From: Cyathus striatus | Lineage: Eukaryota; Basidiomycota; Agaricomycetes; Agaricales; Nidulariaceae | DNA length: 64,000 bases | Assembly: GCA_025738555.1 (NCBI GenBank) | Contig: JAOVFP010000001.1 | Location: forward strand, 4,340,001 to 4,404,000 | Reading direction: 5' to 3' | In this document: one piece after another, positions 37,418 to 48,497 of the stretch | Layout: each line of letters begins with the position of its first letter | How positions within the stretch are numbered: the stretch's first letter is position 1 | Made by a program: the position numbers and the translations under genes | The notes under the pieces: generated by a model | Seen by the model: only the letters and a program-made list of their open reading frames with translations | What the model was told of the DNA's origin: nothing | Databases searched by the model: none

Positions 37418-38564
37418 ATGATTCTTATGACTTTCGTTAACACTCAATCACATATCCCAGCCAGCGAGAACAGTGTGTATTTCGATGCTCTCAGCAGCAT
37501 GTCCGATATGCCAGCCGTTGATCAGGAATATCCTCGTAGCCCAGCGAACTATCCTTCATATATTCCTCCCGTTTCTACCGATTACAATGAATCGCCCGCT
37601 CCTCATGACTACCTAGGCCCATATGTTTCGCAATACCAGCGGGACGATGATAACAACATTTCCCATCCAAATAGATCACACGGATGGCTTCCTGCGGTTG
37701 GTCTCCCCAGTGCTGAGCCACTCACTGCCACTGCCCCCTTAGATAATCCTCATTCGAGTTCACGAATATCTTCAAGCTCCCAACTTGTACAAACCTCTCG
37801 TTCTGGCGGTCCAGATACACAGGTTATTGATGTAAATAATGCGAATTCTCTTATTCGTGCTGCTTCAAAAAGAAGCACGTTTACTAATAACGAAGGTCGA
37901 CCGGTAGTGGGGTCGACCTTTATAAACGGAGCTGGAACAACGGGGTCGAACGCAACAACAGAGCACGACAACAGTCTTCATAATAGGTCTGTTTCGGCAG
38001 AAACATCTCTGACCCCCAAGCAGAAGTCAAAGATAGTGAAGCGAGAAAGTAGGACTTTGTATTTGACAGGTGTCACCTGCTTACTTATACTATACTCCAA
38101 GTTAAAGACAACAAGGAACTATCCAAAATTATTAAGAAGGAGGGAAAGGTAGAAAAACAAGCACTCTCTTTGGCTATGAAAGAACTCGCAGATTTGCAAA
38201 GATTCCAGGATGCGGCAGTGAAGGTTGGTTTTTGACTGACTGACACCGTACTCACCCTGACCACGTTTAGCATGAATACAGGGCGCATGTTGTTCACGCA
38301 AAGACTTTAGTGACCTTCAAGAAGGCAGAGGCAGTGTATCTTGCTGCAAAGACAGAATACGAGACAGCATTGGCTCGTCTAAATGCTCACGAGGAAGCAC
38401 TAGCAAAAATCAGGGAAGGTGCGAGGGAGGCAACAGAGAGGGTACAGGAAAAGAGTCAGGAAGTGGATGGCTTGCGTACAATGTTAAGTGTCGACGAAAG
38501 AGAGAGACAGGCGAAGCTTGCGCAGTTGAATGGGAAATCGAAATGGGGACTGTCCCGGAATTGA
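37418..38564 (+). CDS. Ncp1-like coiled-coil protein of Agaricomycetes
   Basis: Resembles agaricomycete proteins named DNA-binding protein Ncp1; that name is from memory of the family and its function is not established. The N-terminal 200 residues are Pro/Ser/Tyr-rich and disordered-looking (DYNESPAPHDYLGPYVSQY). A segment SLTPKQKSKIVKRE then leads, across an intron (about 38050-38100), into KDNKELSKIIKKEGKVEKQ. A second intron near 38225-38270 leads to long helical, Ala/Glu/Lys-rich sequence (KKAEAVYLAAKTEYETALA, EATERVQEKSQEVDGLRTML), clearly coiled coil, ending at 38564. The true start is uncertain; 37418, 37427 and 37502 are all in frame. Tail-to-tail with the F-box gene, 135 bp apart. 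Confidence 0.6.
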
Positions 38565-38699
38565 GGGGCGTTGTGATTATGATCGAATCTGACTCTGATT
38601 TGCCTGTTATACCCTGTAACTATATGATTATACATGTGAGTGGCCGCAGCATTTAATGGAAATGCTTAATACAAGATAGTATTGCTTGTGTTCAACACC

Positions 38700-40265
38700 T
38701 TAAGAACTTACAACGACTTGAACCCGAACTCCACATCTTCGTACTTTATTCAGACGCAAAGAGTTCGCTGGACCTATTCCAGGTTCCGGGCATCGTAGCT
38801 GCACATTTTTAAGTCGTGAAAGAGGTGGAAGTATATGATCTTTGCCGGACTGATCTTTGGTATATGTCTGTCTACTAGAATCTCTTGTACCTGCCTGGCA
38901 ACGGACCTCTAGCATTGCTACCACTTGCTGTGCTTGGTCTGGGTGCACAGAGAAATTCCAGGTTTCAAGAACTGGGATAAGGCGACTTGTCGACATTCCA
39001 TCAAGCGTAGCTGGGAAAAAGTAAACACCAGGTTGGAGGTAAAGCTCCTTCAAAGAAGGCATCCTTTCCAAAAGGATCCCAATATCCAATGAAACGTCAT
39101 GCTTTGCCCAGATCCTGAGATCTGGCTCGTCTTGAATGCAAAAGCGCTCTACACTGTGCAGAGAGTGCCACAACAAGTCGACATAGAACTCTGGAAGCCA
39201 CTGCAATTGGAATGCGCAACGGATTTCAAAGTTGTGTATTTTTATAAGATGAAGAGGTCCAAGGAACAGCATGAAATTCTCTGGTTTCTCGAACGTGATG
39301 CATAAAGAACGCAGATAAGGTAACGAAATGGGGATCATATTGGCAGCCTCGCGAATGGTTTGATCATCGATGCACTGGATCTCAGCAATCAGCTCTTCCA
39401 AAGAGGGGCTACATCGTAGAAGAGTATGGCAACTGCTTGCTGAGATCGGGCTAGTCAGAAGATGGAGTTTCTTCAAATGTGACCAGGGTAGCCCGAGAAT
39501 CTGTGGGTCATATTGACCAGGTAAGTCAAACACCACATTGCGAAGAGGAGAGTACTGAAAAGAAGTGGCTGTTGCAGACCATCCTAGTTTATGATCAACA
39601 GTGCGATAACCGACCACCAGGTCTAATTCTTGAAGAAGTGGAAAAGACCCTGGTGCGAATGACAGCAATTGCCTGACCTGAGTATGGGGTAAGGTCAGGT
39701 TAAGCGCCCGTACACGTGACGCATAGGGCACGATGAGGTCCTTTATTGGATCTATCACCCAGCTCCAACCTGGGAAGCGGCCATACGATGGCACCCATGT
39801 TTGCAATGTCATAGGATAATCTCGCCCTCGAGCCAGCCATACCTTCGTCATCTCACTATCTCTCAGTGGATTCCGCCTTCTGGCTGGCTGGAGTACAATG
39901 TCGCTCCATAAATCTGCAGTCTCAAATGCTATCGTCCGCCATTGCGAACATACATGTGCGATGACCAATCTTGGTTCTTTCCGGTCAGGGGGCAAGGAAG
40001 CAGGCTTCGCAGCACAGAGCACGAAAATGAGTCTGAGGATTTCAATTGGAAGCCTGTTAGAGTTTGGCTTGGACAACTTATCGCAGGTTGTATGCGCGGG
40101 ATATAACTGCCTAAAGAACGGAACATCTACCATCTTAGGTCTTTGCAGCAATTCACTCTCTCGCTGAAGGGAAACACTTTTCGTGCCCTCAAGGAAATTA
40201 GCAAACGCTGGTAAAGCACTGAGACAAGTGTTCCGTGCAATTACTCCGTTCATTGACATGGTCAT
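38700..40265 (-). CDS. F-box protein with LRR-like repeats
   Basis: Intronless 521-codon gene of the large agaricomycete F-box family, probable substrate receptors of SCF ubiquitin ligases. The F-box-like segment is NRLPIEILRLIFVLCAAKPA followed by LVIAHVCSQWRTIAFETADLWSDI, the W-R-x-I-A pattern typical of this family. The remaining 350 residues contain irregular leucine-rich stretches (VRALNLTLPHTQVRQLLSF, PLLQELDLVVGYRT, SLPYLRSLCITFEKPENF, MPSLKELYLQPGVYF) suited to target binding. The intronless structure contrasts with its neighbours and is common in this expanding family. The target is unknown. An alternative start is the internal Met near 40130. Confidence 0.75.
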   Translation of the reverse strand: MTMSMNGVIARNTCLSALPAFANFLEGTKSVSLQRESELLQRPKMVDVPFFRQLYPAHTTCDKLSKPNSNRLPIEILRLIFVLCAAKPASLPPDRKEPRLVIAHVCSQWRTIAFETADLWSDIVLQPARRRNPLRDSEMTKVWLARGRDYPMTLQTWVPSYGRFPGWSWVIDPIKDLIVPYASRVRALNLTLPHTQVRQLLSFAPGSFPLLQELDLVVGYRTVDHKLGWSATATSFQYSPLRNVVFDLPGQYDPQILGLPWSHLKKLHLLTSPISASSCHTLLRCSPSLEELIAEIQCIDDQTIREAANMIPISLPYLRSLCITFEKPENFMLFLGPLHLIKIHNFEIRCAFQLQWLPEFYVDLLWHSLHSVERFCIQDEPDLRIWAKHDVSLDIGILLERMPSLKELYLQPGVYFFPATLDGMSTSRLIPVLETWNFSVHPDQAQQVVAMLEVRCQAGTRDSSRQTYTKDQSGKDHILPPLSRLKNVQLRCPEPGIGPANSLRLNKVRRCGVRVQVVVSS

Positions 40266-40736
40266 ACTATAGACGCTGCTCAGTTACGAAATGGTTTTTC
40301 ACTAAGCATATGCGAGGCCAACCGACCTTTGTGTTAGCTGGTAGTTGGACATGACCTGGTAAGACTCGAACGCGGGACAGGATCGGGTTCAAGACTCTTA
40401 GCAAGCTTTAGCTCATTCTCTAAGTAGTGCTGGCCTTAAGGAGCACGAGGATGCTTATCTGCGTCAGTCACACGCTGCATCACGAGAAATGGACAAGCCG
40501 TGGCAGCGGTTACTTCGAGCCGGGCTCCTGCCCAGCTGTTCTGAAAATATGCCTTGAGGCTTGGCCCTTGGGTTGCTTTGAGCTCAAAATTAACGCGTTT
40601 CCGGTATAAATTTGATTTATACAAATGGCAGAACTGACTACAAGGACATTTCCATTAACGTTCCTCCTATCCAAATATTCAGTGATAACCCTAATTAAAG
40701 TTTCACTTTCACAAAAGCGGCGAGGAGCTGCATTAC
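40266..40736. other. intergenic region with a tRNA-like stretch
   Basis: No gene was found. On the minus strand 40340-40430 has a tRNA-promoter-like pair of blocks, but no cloverleaf could be drawn. Confidence 0.35.
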
Positions 40737-41599
40737 TTATAGTATCTTTTGGACCTCGGCTTCCAGGTCTTGAGGAGTTGTAGTAGAAGCCCATCTGTTA
40801 ATAACCTTCCCCTCCTTGTCGACCAAAAACTTCTCGAAATTCCACTATATTAGACATTAATAAAGCATCTCCAAAACGCAATCCAACTGATTCTACCTTA
40901 ATCCGTGTGAGCCCAAGAATACCCGATTTCTGACTTTTAAGCCATTTGTACACTTCATTGGTGTCATCCCCGTTAACCTCAGACTTCTTCATTAGCGGGA
41001 AGGTAACTCCATGGTTCAGGGTACAAAATTCCTGAATGCCAGTATCATCAGCTGGTTCTTGGCCACCGAACTAACAAAAGATCAGTGAGAAGGAAAAAGA
41101 ACACTTTGTAGGAAGATGTACCTGGTTGCACGGGAATCCCAGAATTATGAACCCACGGTCCTTATATTTTTCATAGAGTTGTTGAAGTCCTACAAACCTG
41201 TTAGCCAACACTAAATTCTGCGCTCGAATATACTCAGTATATACCTGCATATTGTGGAGTAAACCCACTAGCAGAGTGTAGTTAGGAGTGAGTCTACAGA
41301 GTTAGACAACCACGATGCACATACCACTTTGACGCAGTGTTGACAATCAAGACAGTTTTTCCTTTAAGATCGGCAAAATCATAGGTCTTCCCATTGGGAA
41401 GTTCCGCCTTGAGGGAATAGAAGCCGGACATGATGGTAGAATAACTACGAGTTGAGCTATGAAACTTATGTTGTTGGGTTAGTGGAAAAGTGAAGACGTT
41501 GTTATGTTTAGCAAGGTTGGAAATATATATAGGCAAGTAGGAAGCTTGCAAATAATAAATTCTGCTGAGCAATCCGGGGGGAAATATAGCCCGGATCAT
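40737..41599 (-). CDS. glutathione/thioredoxin peroxidase (GPx family), Cys type
   Basis: Reduces hydrogen and lipid peroxides; fungal members usually take electrons from thioredoxin and may act as redox sensors (yeast Gpx3/Hyr1). The spliced core reads [40 protein letters not shown] (catalytic Cys encoded by a split TGT, so not selenocysteine), [18 protein letters not shown] and [18 protein letters not shown], ending VQKIL. The catalytic tetrad Cys-Gln-Trp-Asn is present. Two starts are plausible: MSGFYSLKA at about 41431 gives the standard cytosolic length, while the upstream ATG at 41599 adds about 56 residues rich in Arg, Ser and Tyr ([16 protein letters not shown]), which looks like a mitochondrial presequence. 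Four short introns all keep frame. Confidence 0.85.
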
Positions 41600-41984
41600 G
41601 TGTGGATCAGGGCGCTGCTAAGGTGCATTTTGTTGATTCAGACCGTGACATGAAATCATGTTTGTCTAAATTGTCTTCCAATCCTTTTAGAGTCAGCCTT
41701 TCTAAAGTATAATGTATTTACTTGAGTAGCCTCAAACACGTCGTAGGTCTTGCGTGTTGGTAGGCCACCACCCTCAAAAAAGTTAACGTAGTAGTGAGTG
41801 CTCAAATTTCAAATTTCATAGGTCCTCAAAAAGACGCTTGCAGACTTTTCGATTGCACGGAAGCTCCGTGATTTAGTTCCGGTTACCGGCTATCAAATAC
41901 CCGGAGATCCCATGGAATGATGGGACCCATCATTATCAACCAGTTATCTCGCACTACGATGCTCATACCAACGTGCTTCATGGT
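41600..41984. other. spacer between TERT 3' end and GPx promoter
   Basis: About 385 bp without a gene; contains the TERT 3' flank and upstream sequence of the peroxidase gene. Confidence 0.4.
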
Positions 41985-44900
41985 CTACATGGGGATTATA
42001 CTCAACTCTCCTTGACTCTCTTTGACGAGCTTGCAGAATCTGCGGTGCAATCTGTGATACCGGGGGCGCGAAAGTTCGGCATTGAGTGGTTTTAATAGTG
42101 CATTGAATTGTCCAGAGTTCCGGTTTAGAACGTAGTGAAAAGCATGGTTTCCAAGCCTGAGGATCATATTGGTCACATCGTTGTGTTTATTGGGAAATAA
42201 GGTACTGACCATAATACCGTCCATTTGTGAACTGGCGATCGAATGTTGTCGCACTCCATTACCTGCCTTCGCAGTTGTGCTCGAATAGAACAATAACAAT
42301 AGAAAATAGCTTTTTGGATTGTGGCTAGTACACAAAGCTCAGACTGGCTTCGTCGTTGATCATCCAGACCAAATCCAGACTTACAATAAATAAAGTTCAT
42401 ATTTCTCATTCCATGACTCCAGTGTCGCAGATATGCAACCATTTTCATTGCTGTCAGCAAGTAGTTCTGGTAAATGTTTTGGCAAATTGCATTTTCACTG
42501 TTGAGCAATGGGTCTATATAAATGGCATGTGATCGCGCCTTCGCAGATCTAGCATTTCGAAATCTTCAAATATTTCTGAAAAAAAAAAAAAACCCGAAGA
42601 ACGAACTGTAGTAACTTGTAATGAAATGCGGCACCAGGACGCCGCCCGCGTTCCACTGTGAGTGAACTAGCAAGGCCTATTTTAATAATGAGATATACCA
42701 ACTACATCTAGTGCAATATTAATCTTACCACTGCCCATATATCTGGAGTAATCTGCAGACACAGATAACGTCCTCATATTTATGGAATATCCACACCAAA
42801 GGAAACCTGCTTTAATGCTCAATAAAGGTCTCAATTAAGATAGCTTGCCTTACTTGATTGAAGTGTAGAATCGACAATATTTAAGATGTCAGTTCCATGA
42901 TCAAAATTTGTTACCGTCTTTTCCTTCGATATAAAACAACCATATTCAGGATGACCTGAATAATGGATAAATTAGCGGCCCTTTTCTTCCGAGCAGTTAT
43001 CAAAACCTTCATTCATCATATTTAAAAATCCTCGAGCTGCCTGGATATCTGGTGTCACAAATAAGTAATCATCAATCATTCTTAGAAGAACCTAATTGAA
43101 TATTAGCACGTGTTTCGTAAATCAATGCATGATTATACATTGTGGGGGTGCTTGAGGAAGTTTCCAAATCGCTTTTCCATATCTCCGTAGAAAAAGGAGC
43201 AAAGCAAAGCAGAAAGCACAGATCCTTGTGGAATTCCTACTGTTTGGCGGTAGTAGTGTTGACCTATCTACAGGACGTTTTTTATACGTTAAGTTCAGTG
43301 CTGTACACCACCTAAGAGATCAAACCTTAACAATGTTTTCACAAATATGCTCTTCTAAAAGGTGTAGTATTTCCTCTTTTTTCGTGTAAGAATACTTCAC
43401 CTTGTTATTGGTGAGAGACGGCGATATTGGAATACGGGGAACCTACCTGGTCGACGAAAACAGTTCGCCTTAGCAGGGTTGCAAGTTCTTTTGCTAGCTG
43501 TAAAAAATGAGTGGGCTCGTCTAGAAGGAATGTAATGCAGCGCAAAATATAACTGTAACAAGGACCTTACCCTCTGGAACAGCGTCTCTCATATATCTGC
43601 GTCTGATCCTTCCTCCAGATAGCGATATCTCGCCATATTTCCGTATTATATAAACATCTTCCGAGATAAGTGTATGAAGTATTTCGAGAAGTTTCGACTG
43701 TTCAATTGTATCGAAACAAGTCTGCACATCGACCTTTACAAAATAAAGTTTCGGCCTTGCAATGCAAAAGAAATTTTAGAAACACTCCTAAAGCAAAGAA
43801 GAAAACATTGAGAACAAACATTCCGCCGCTGAAACCTTTCAGCAACTGAGTCTTAAATGTCTTAAGCTTAATATATATATCATCTGGCCCGAATACAGAA
43901 AACCCTAAAAGATCCGCCTGGCTTTTCTGTTGAAATGAGTCCAATTTGCACATTTTGGAAAGGTGAACAGTTACGTACCCGCTCATATGATAAGATATGA
44001 AACGCAGCCTGAAGGATCTGATTGATTGATTGCTGCGCCTGATACGGGCCCTTATGCAACCCATTGTCAATAACAACATGATATTTATCACGGCGAAGAA
44101 AGAACCTTTATTGACTTGCGCCTGAGGTTGACAATAGGGCGAACACCAGTTTCCTTCGGTAGTAACCTGACGAACGAGAATCCAAGCCTTCGCTGTCGCA
44201 GAATGTCTGCTACGTCGGACTATATGACATTTAGCTGGAAATATCTAATATCTAAATAATACTGACATCGGAAATACGTTCAAACGTTCCTTGGGTAAGC
44301 TTTTCTACAAGGGGAGCACATAACGTTGCCCAATCATCTTGCCGAAAATAAAGAATCACGTTCTTGAATGCAGAAGACTCGGTAACGTAAAATGAGGTCT
44401 ATAAGAAATGGTTAAGATCTCATATCAATGATGTTGTGTGAAGTACCTACCCTCAAAAGCGACGGGACGAAAGAATCAAAGTACCAATATAGGAATTCAT
44501 CAAGTATTTCCCGCCGTTTTCGAGAATCAGATATGCTGACTCTACTTTGTTTCTTTGCAGCCTCCCCCGGCGGCATAAGCCAGCTACATGCAGACGTACT
44601 GAAACCTTGAACAATATGATGTAAAGTTAAGGTTTCGTATCGTCTACATGTAATAAACTCCTTCACGCCTAGCCGTCCATATATTTAACTCATAGAGCGA
44701 AGCAACAAAAAACAAACATACTTCGAAGAATAAGCTTGAAGTTGCTTTCGGATCCCCAAAAAGATTTCGGGATTATAGCCTTTGTCACCAAAACTACATA
44801 GCGATAAACCTTGTAGAAATAGTTATTGATTACTTAGCTTTATTGGCAAAATAATACTTACCTCTGAGTAATCGCAAGAGAACTCTGCAAATCGCGGTTT

Positions 44901-46623
44901 GTTAGAAGTATGAGCTTTGGCCTGAGTAAGACCTATCGGTAAGATAGAATTTCCAGCAGAATCTAGAGAAGTATTTGCTAGACCAAGGGAGCCTTGTGAA
45001 CGCGGTGGCAGAAATTGCTCCGACATCATTTCCTAAATGTTGTCCCTCAATAAAACGCGTTAACTCAATAGAGTAACATACCAGGATAACGTTTTTGTCT
45101 AAGCCCCGAATCCCGGTTTGAAGAGCCTAAGAAGTGTAGCTGAAAAACCCGTTATGTCATAAGAGTATAATATACCTTTGATGGACAAGAAAGATCTCTG
45201 AGTGCTTTATATCCACATTTTTTATGTCGCCAAATCAATTTCTCGACTAGCGGCAAAATATCCCTTAATCTCTTCGGGGTTTTGCGTGGCCCTGCAGCCT
45301 ACTGACCTTTAGATAGCAAAGATAACTGATGGCTGTCAGACATACCTTTATTTCTACATCTCTATCTGTAAAGTCCAGCGTGTTGATATCCCTAATATTC
45401 ATCTTTTCGAAGCGACTAGAGAGACCATACTGGCGAGGAAATATATACTTCGCTAGGTGTCGAGCTTTATCAAATTGTTTCATTGGTTCAACAGTATTTG
45501 CGGAGGAGGAAGAAAGTTGACCAGATTCTTCCAAGCGGTTCAAAATATCTGTAGAGCTCTCGGGGTTTGGCAATGCACTACATGCAATTGCGATTTCAAC
45601 TCTTACGTTTTAGAGGAAGTCCGACTACAATCTGGTTTGTATGTGGCAAAAAACTGGGCCTTGAATAAAAGAGCTGTTTTCTATTGATAGAAATATCCGA
45701 CAAGCTCAAGGAAGATCAGAATCCGGTTTATTGAAGTGTTATACAAGTCATACCGTATCTCTCCAGCTTGTTTTTGGGAACATTTTGCTACAGCAAATTC
45801 TAGCAATCCAGAGTTTAACTTCTGCTTCTTACGAGGCCTGACAGACACAGCAGCTTTGACATGCTGTCTCTTCTTACTCCCATTTTCGCGTCCGCGTGAG
45901 CTATCTGCTTGTGATTCTCGCAGCTGTTGCAAGTCCGGAGTTAGATGTATCAATGGATCGCCTGTCACCTGGCAAAGACATTCGTGCGGAAGTGACGTAA
46001 ATATTGATATTTCCGTAAGTAAGTGCAACATAGCATCCACGCCAATACTGGTAAAATAGTAAGGACAGCTGGGAGTTGAGAAGGTAAACAATGAGACTTG
46101 CCGCTGCAATAACATCTCCCAATCTGAACCATGAAGTGCAGTGACAATGGTATTGATAAAGGTGTTGGTAATTCCAGATCGTATCATTCCTTTCTTGCCT
46201 CTATCCCCCATTCTTGAAGCCTAGATGGATTAGTTGGCCGGTATTATGAAAAGCACCCACTCTTAACGAACCAAACGATACCCAGAAGTAATCACATTAC
46301 GAGGTTGTTTAGATTTGAATATTCGCTCTTGCGCTTGATCCAGGACCTATAATCCGCGAGGTATCAGTATTGCTTTCTTCTGTGTTGGATTACACCTTAA
46401 CCTCGCGCATGTCTGTCATTGCGGGGAACACAGTATATAACCGCGGTGTCTTGAAATCATTCCAGGCAACATAGCTATTGTTTATGAGCTCTTTATACGA
46501 GTGTGAGTCTTCCGGACGCGGAAGGTAAGGGACGACAGTGTCCTGAGGATATGAAAGGACACTCTCTAGATATGACGACAAATGTGTAACATTGTGATAA
46601 TATGAGTGAAGGAGAGACGCCAT
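41985..46623 (-). CDS. TERT: telomerase reverse transcriptase
   Basis: Catalytic subunit of telomerase. About 20 exons. The TEN-side region begins MASLLHSYYHNVTHLSSYLE and includes NVITSGYRLASRM, DWEMLLQRIGVDAMLHLLTE (joined by a GC-AG intron at 46101-46048) and ECLCQVTGDPLIH. The RNA-binding domain has KQLFYSRPSFLPHTNQIV, AKYIFPRQYGLSSRF and the T motif TSFYVTESSAFKNVILYFR (near 44370). Reverse-transcriptase motifs follow: 1/2 RLLPKETGVRPIVNLRR, A LYFVKVDVQTCFDTIEQ, B QTVGIPQGSVLSALLC, C LLRMIDDYLFVT (Asp-Asp codons 43068-43073) and D GFLNMMNEGF. The C-terminal extension has TVERGRRPGAAFHY, QNYLLTAMKMVAYLRHW and a tail ending GELSIIPM. All catalytic aspartates are present and I found no frame break. 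Confidence 0.9.
42579..42592. repeat. A14 homopolymer in a TERT intron
   Basis: A 14-base A run (T-run on the coding strand) inside the intron that separates the TVERGRRPG exon from the exon beginning SAKARSHAIYI. Probably part of the pyrimidine tract before the acceptor. Confidence 0.7.
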
Positions 46624-46978
46624 ATTGAGGCTAATATCTGAGATGTTATTGAGATTTGTAGAGGGCAAGGCCGGGAGTCTTATGGCACAGTTACTTATTT
46701 CAAGTGTAGGTTCACGTTCAGAACGCGTCCGAATGGTGGTGAACAAATATCACGTGCCTGGGAAAAAAAATACTTCCGAGATAAGATTGACAATAAGCAA
46801 ATATTCCAAAAATATTCCTTATACACTTCTTACATTTCTGTATACGCCAGTTACGCCGGATACCTGGAGCGTGGGCTGATATATTGATATCCATATATAA
46901 GAAGTTACTGTACATGATTCTGCTCCTGTCTTTCATATTGTTAATACTTACCCAGGGGGCCGGAATTTAGAAACCAGC
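46624..46978. promoter_or_regulatory. divergent promoter region, TERT / Ca3427-like gene
   Basis: About 355 bp between divergent start codons. An ATCACGTG element at 46749-46756 lies about 130 bp upstream of the TERT start. Confidence 0.45.
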
Positions 46979-48334
46979 ATGCCTCTTCGTGTTGGATATG
47001 GTCGGTCGTTCGTTTTTTTCATTTTAGGCTCTAGTGGCATCTATTTCAGTCAGAGAACATTTCTCGAGCCCCTTACTTCAGTATGCAAAGGCCGATTCCG
47101 GAAAGACATTTAATCTGGTGGAATGTCCAAGCTAGTGTCAACTCATTACGTTTATCACCCCTGCGCTAAATATCTGCTGCTACTAGGTGGCACAGGGCAA
47201 CTGATCTCTCGCCTCACCAACGACGAGATTGACATCGCAATGTAATCTCCTGGCTTTCAATTCTTATAGGGGAGGTGCTAATCATCGCTATAGTGCCCTT
47301 ACGGATCCATTGATAACTGGTATTGCCAATGGATCGAAAGTATATAAACTTGTCGGCAGCTACGTCTCCACCCCCCTGAACTGGTACGAGTACAGCTATC
47401 ATTCATGTCTTACACGATTATTCCTTACCTTAAACGTAAGGGCTGTTATTACCGGCAACGACTCCAAGTATAAACATATTTCCAACCTCCAAGGAACCAC
47501 TCTCGGTATTTCACGCTATGGAAGGTATCGTCATACCCTTCCTCTTATCGCATCCAGCTATAGACTATTCTGGAATAGTGGAAGCTATACTATGGCCTAT
47601 GTGATGGCGTTACAACAGGGATGGCCCATTGATTCACTCCAATTCCAAGGTAATGTTTTTAAGTACTAGTGCCTTATAGTTGTCCGTCTAATCTCGGATG
47701 CAGTGAACAACGATATCCGTGGTTTGATCGACTCCGTAAACGACAGAAGTACAAGTGCATTTATGTGGGAATGGTTTACCACCAAACCCTTCGTGGATGC
47801 AGGCGATGTGCGTTTCGTAAGTCTACGTCTTCCTTCTTAGAGGTATCCATACTTTAAAACGTGAGTAGATTGGGTCTGTGCCGACACCTTGGCCTTCGTG
47901 GATGATTGCAGCAAACCTTGATCGTGCTGCTAAAGATGAGCTCAAAACTTTCCTAGCTGATCTATCTACCTACGTTCGAGTATTCAACTCTGAGGAGAAA
48001 CGTGCCAAAGAAAACATTGCATTCATTGAAGCCGAGTTCGGATACCCTAAAACTGATATCCAGGTAACTAACCCGACATTGATAGAATATATACTAATCT
48101 TGTTTATTCAAAAAGACCTGGTTGAACACCGTTGGTTACCCCGAGGACTGCAGATCCATCTCACAGAAAGTCGTGACAGATACTCTCAGGTAGGTACAGT
48201 GACACGGCAAGAAACCACATCATTTACTAACACTGTACAGCATCCTTGAAAAGGCAGGGGTGGTCAAATCTCCAGAAGGGGGTTTTAAATTGGATGCATT
48301 TGTGGAGGCTACTGTTGCCCAACTGACAGCTTAA
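46979..48334 (+). CDS. Ca3427-type periplasmic-binding-fold protein
   Basis: Eukaryotic member of the type 2 periplasmic-binding superfamily named after Candida albicans Ca3427, related to bacterial NMT1/THI5-like binding proteins. The function is not established in fungi. Spliced product: MPLRVGYVREHFSSPLLQYA, VECPSGTGQLISRLTNDEID, IAIALTDPLITGIANGSKVY, KLVGSYVSTPLNWAVITGND, LGISRYGSGSYTMAYVMAL, SAFMWEWFTTKPFVDAGDV, VPTPWPSWMIAAN and a helical C-terminal part ending VEATVAQLTA. It has no signal peptide, so it is probably cytosolic. Introns occur roughly every 100-150 nt and each restores frame. Divergent from TERT and convergent with the TPR gene. Confidence 0.75.
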
Positions 48335-48497
48335 AGAATGGATACTTACTTATCATATGATAACGTGCCATTTGTGAATGTTGTGTAGGTGGAATTCAAC
48401 AAATTTTATAATACAACAAGACAGCCCGGTTTGAATGATCCAATTACAGTTGTGATAATGCAGAAAGAAAGTCAATGGTTCGTTGTACACGATTATA

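Noticed and set aside
40340..40435. tRNA-like sequence on the minus strand with A-box-like and B-box-like blocks about 41 nt apart
   Set aside because: Acceptor, anticodon and T stems could not be paired and no anticodon loop fits. At most it is a decayed tRNA or SINE fragment.
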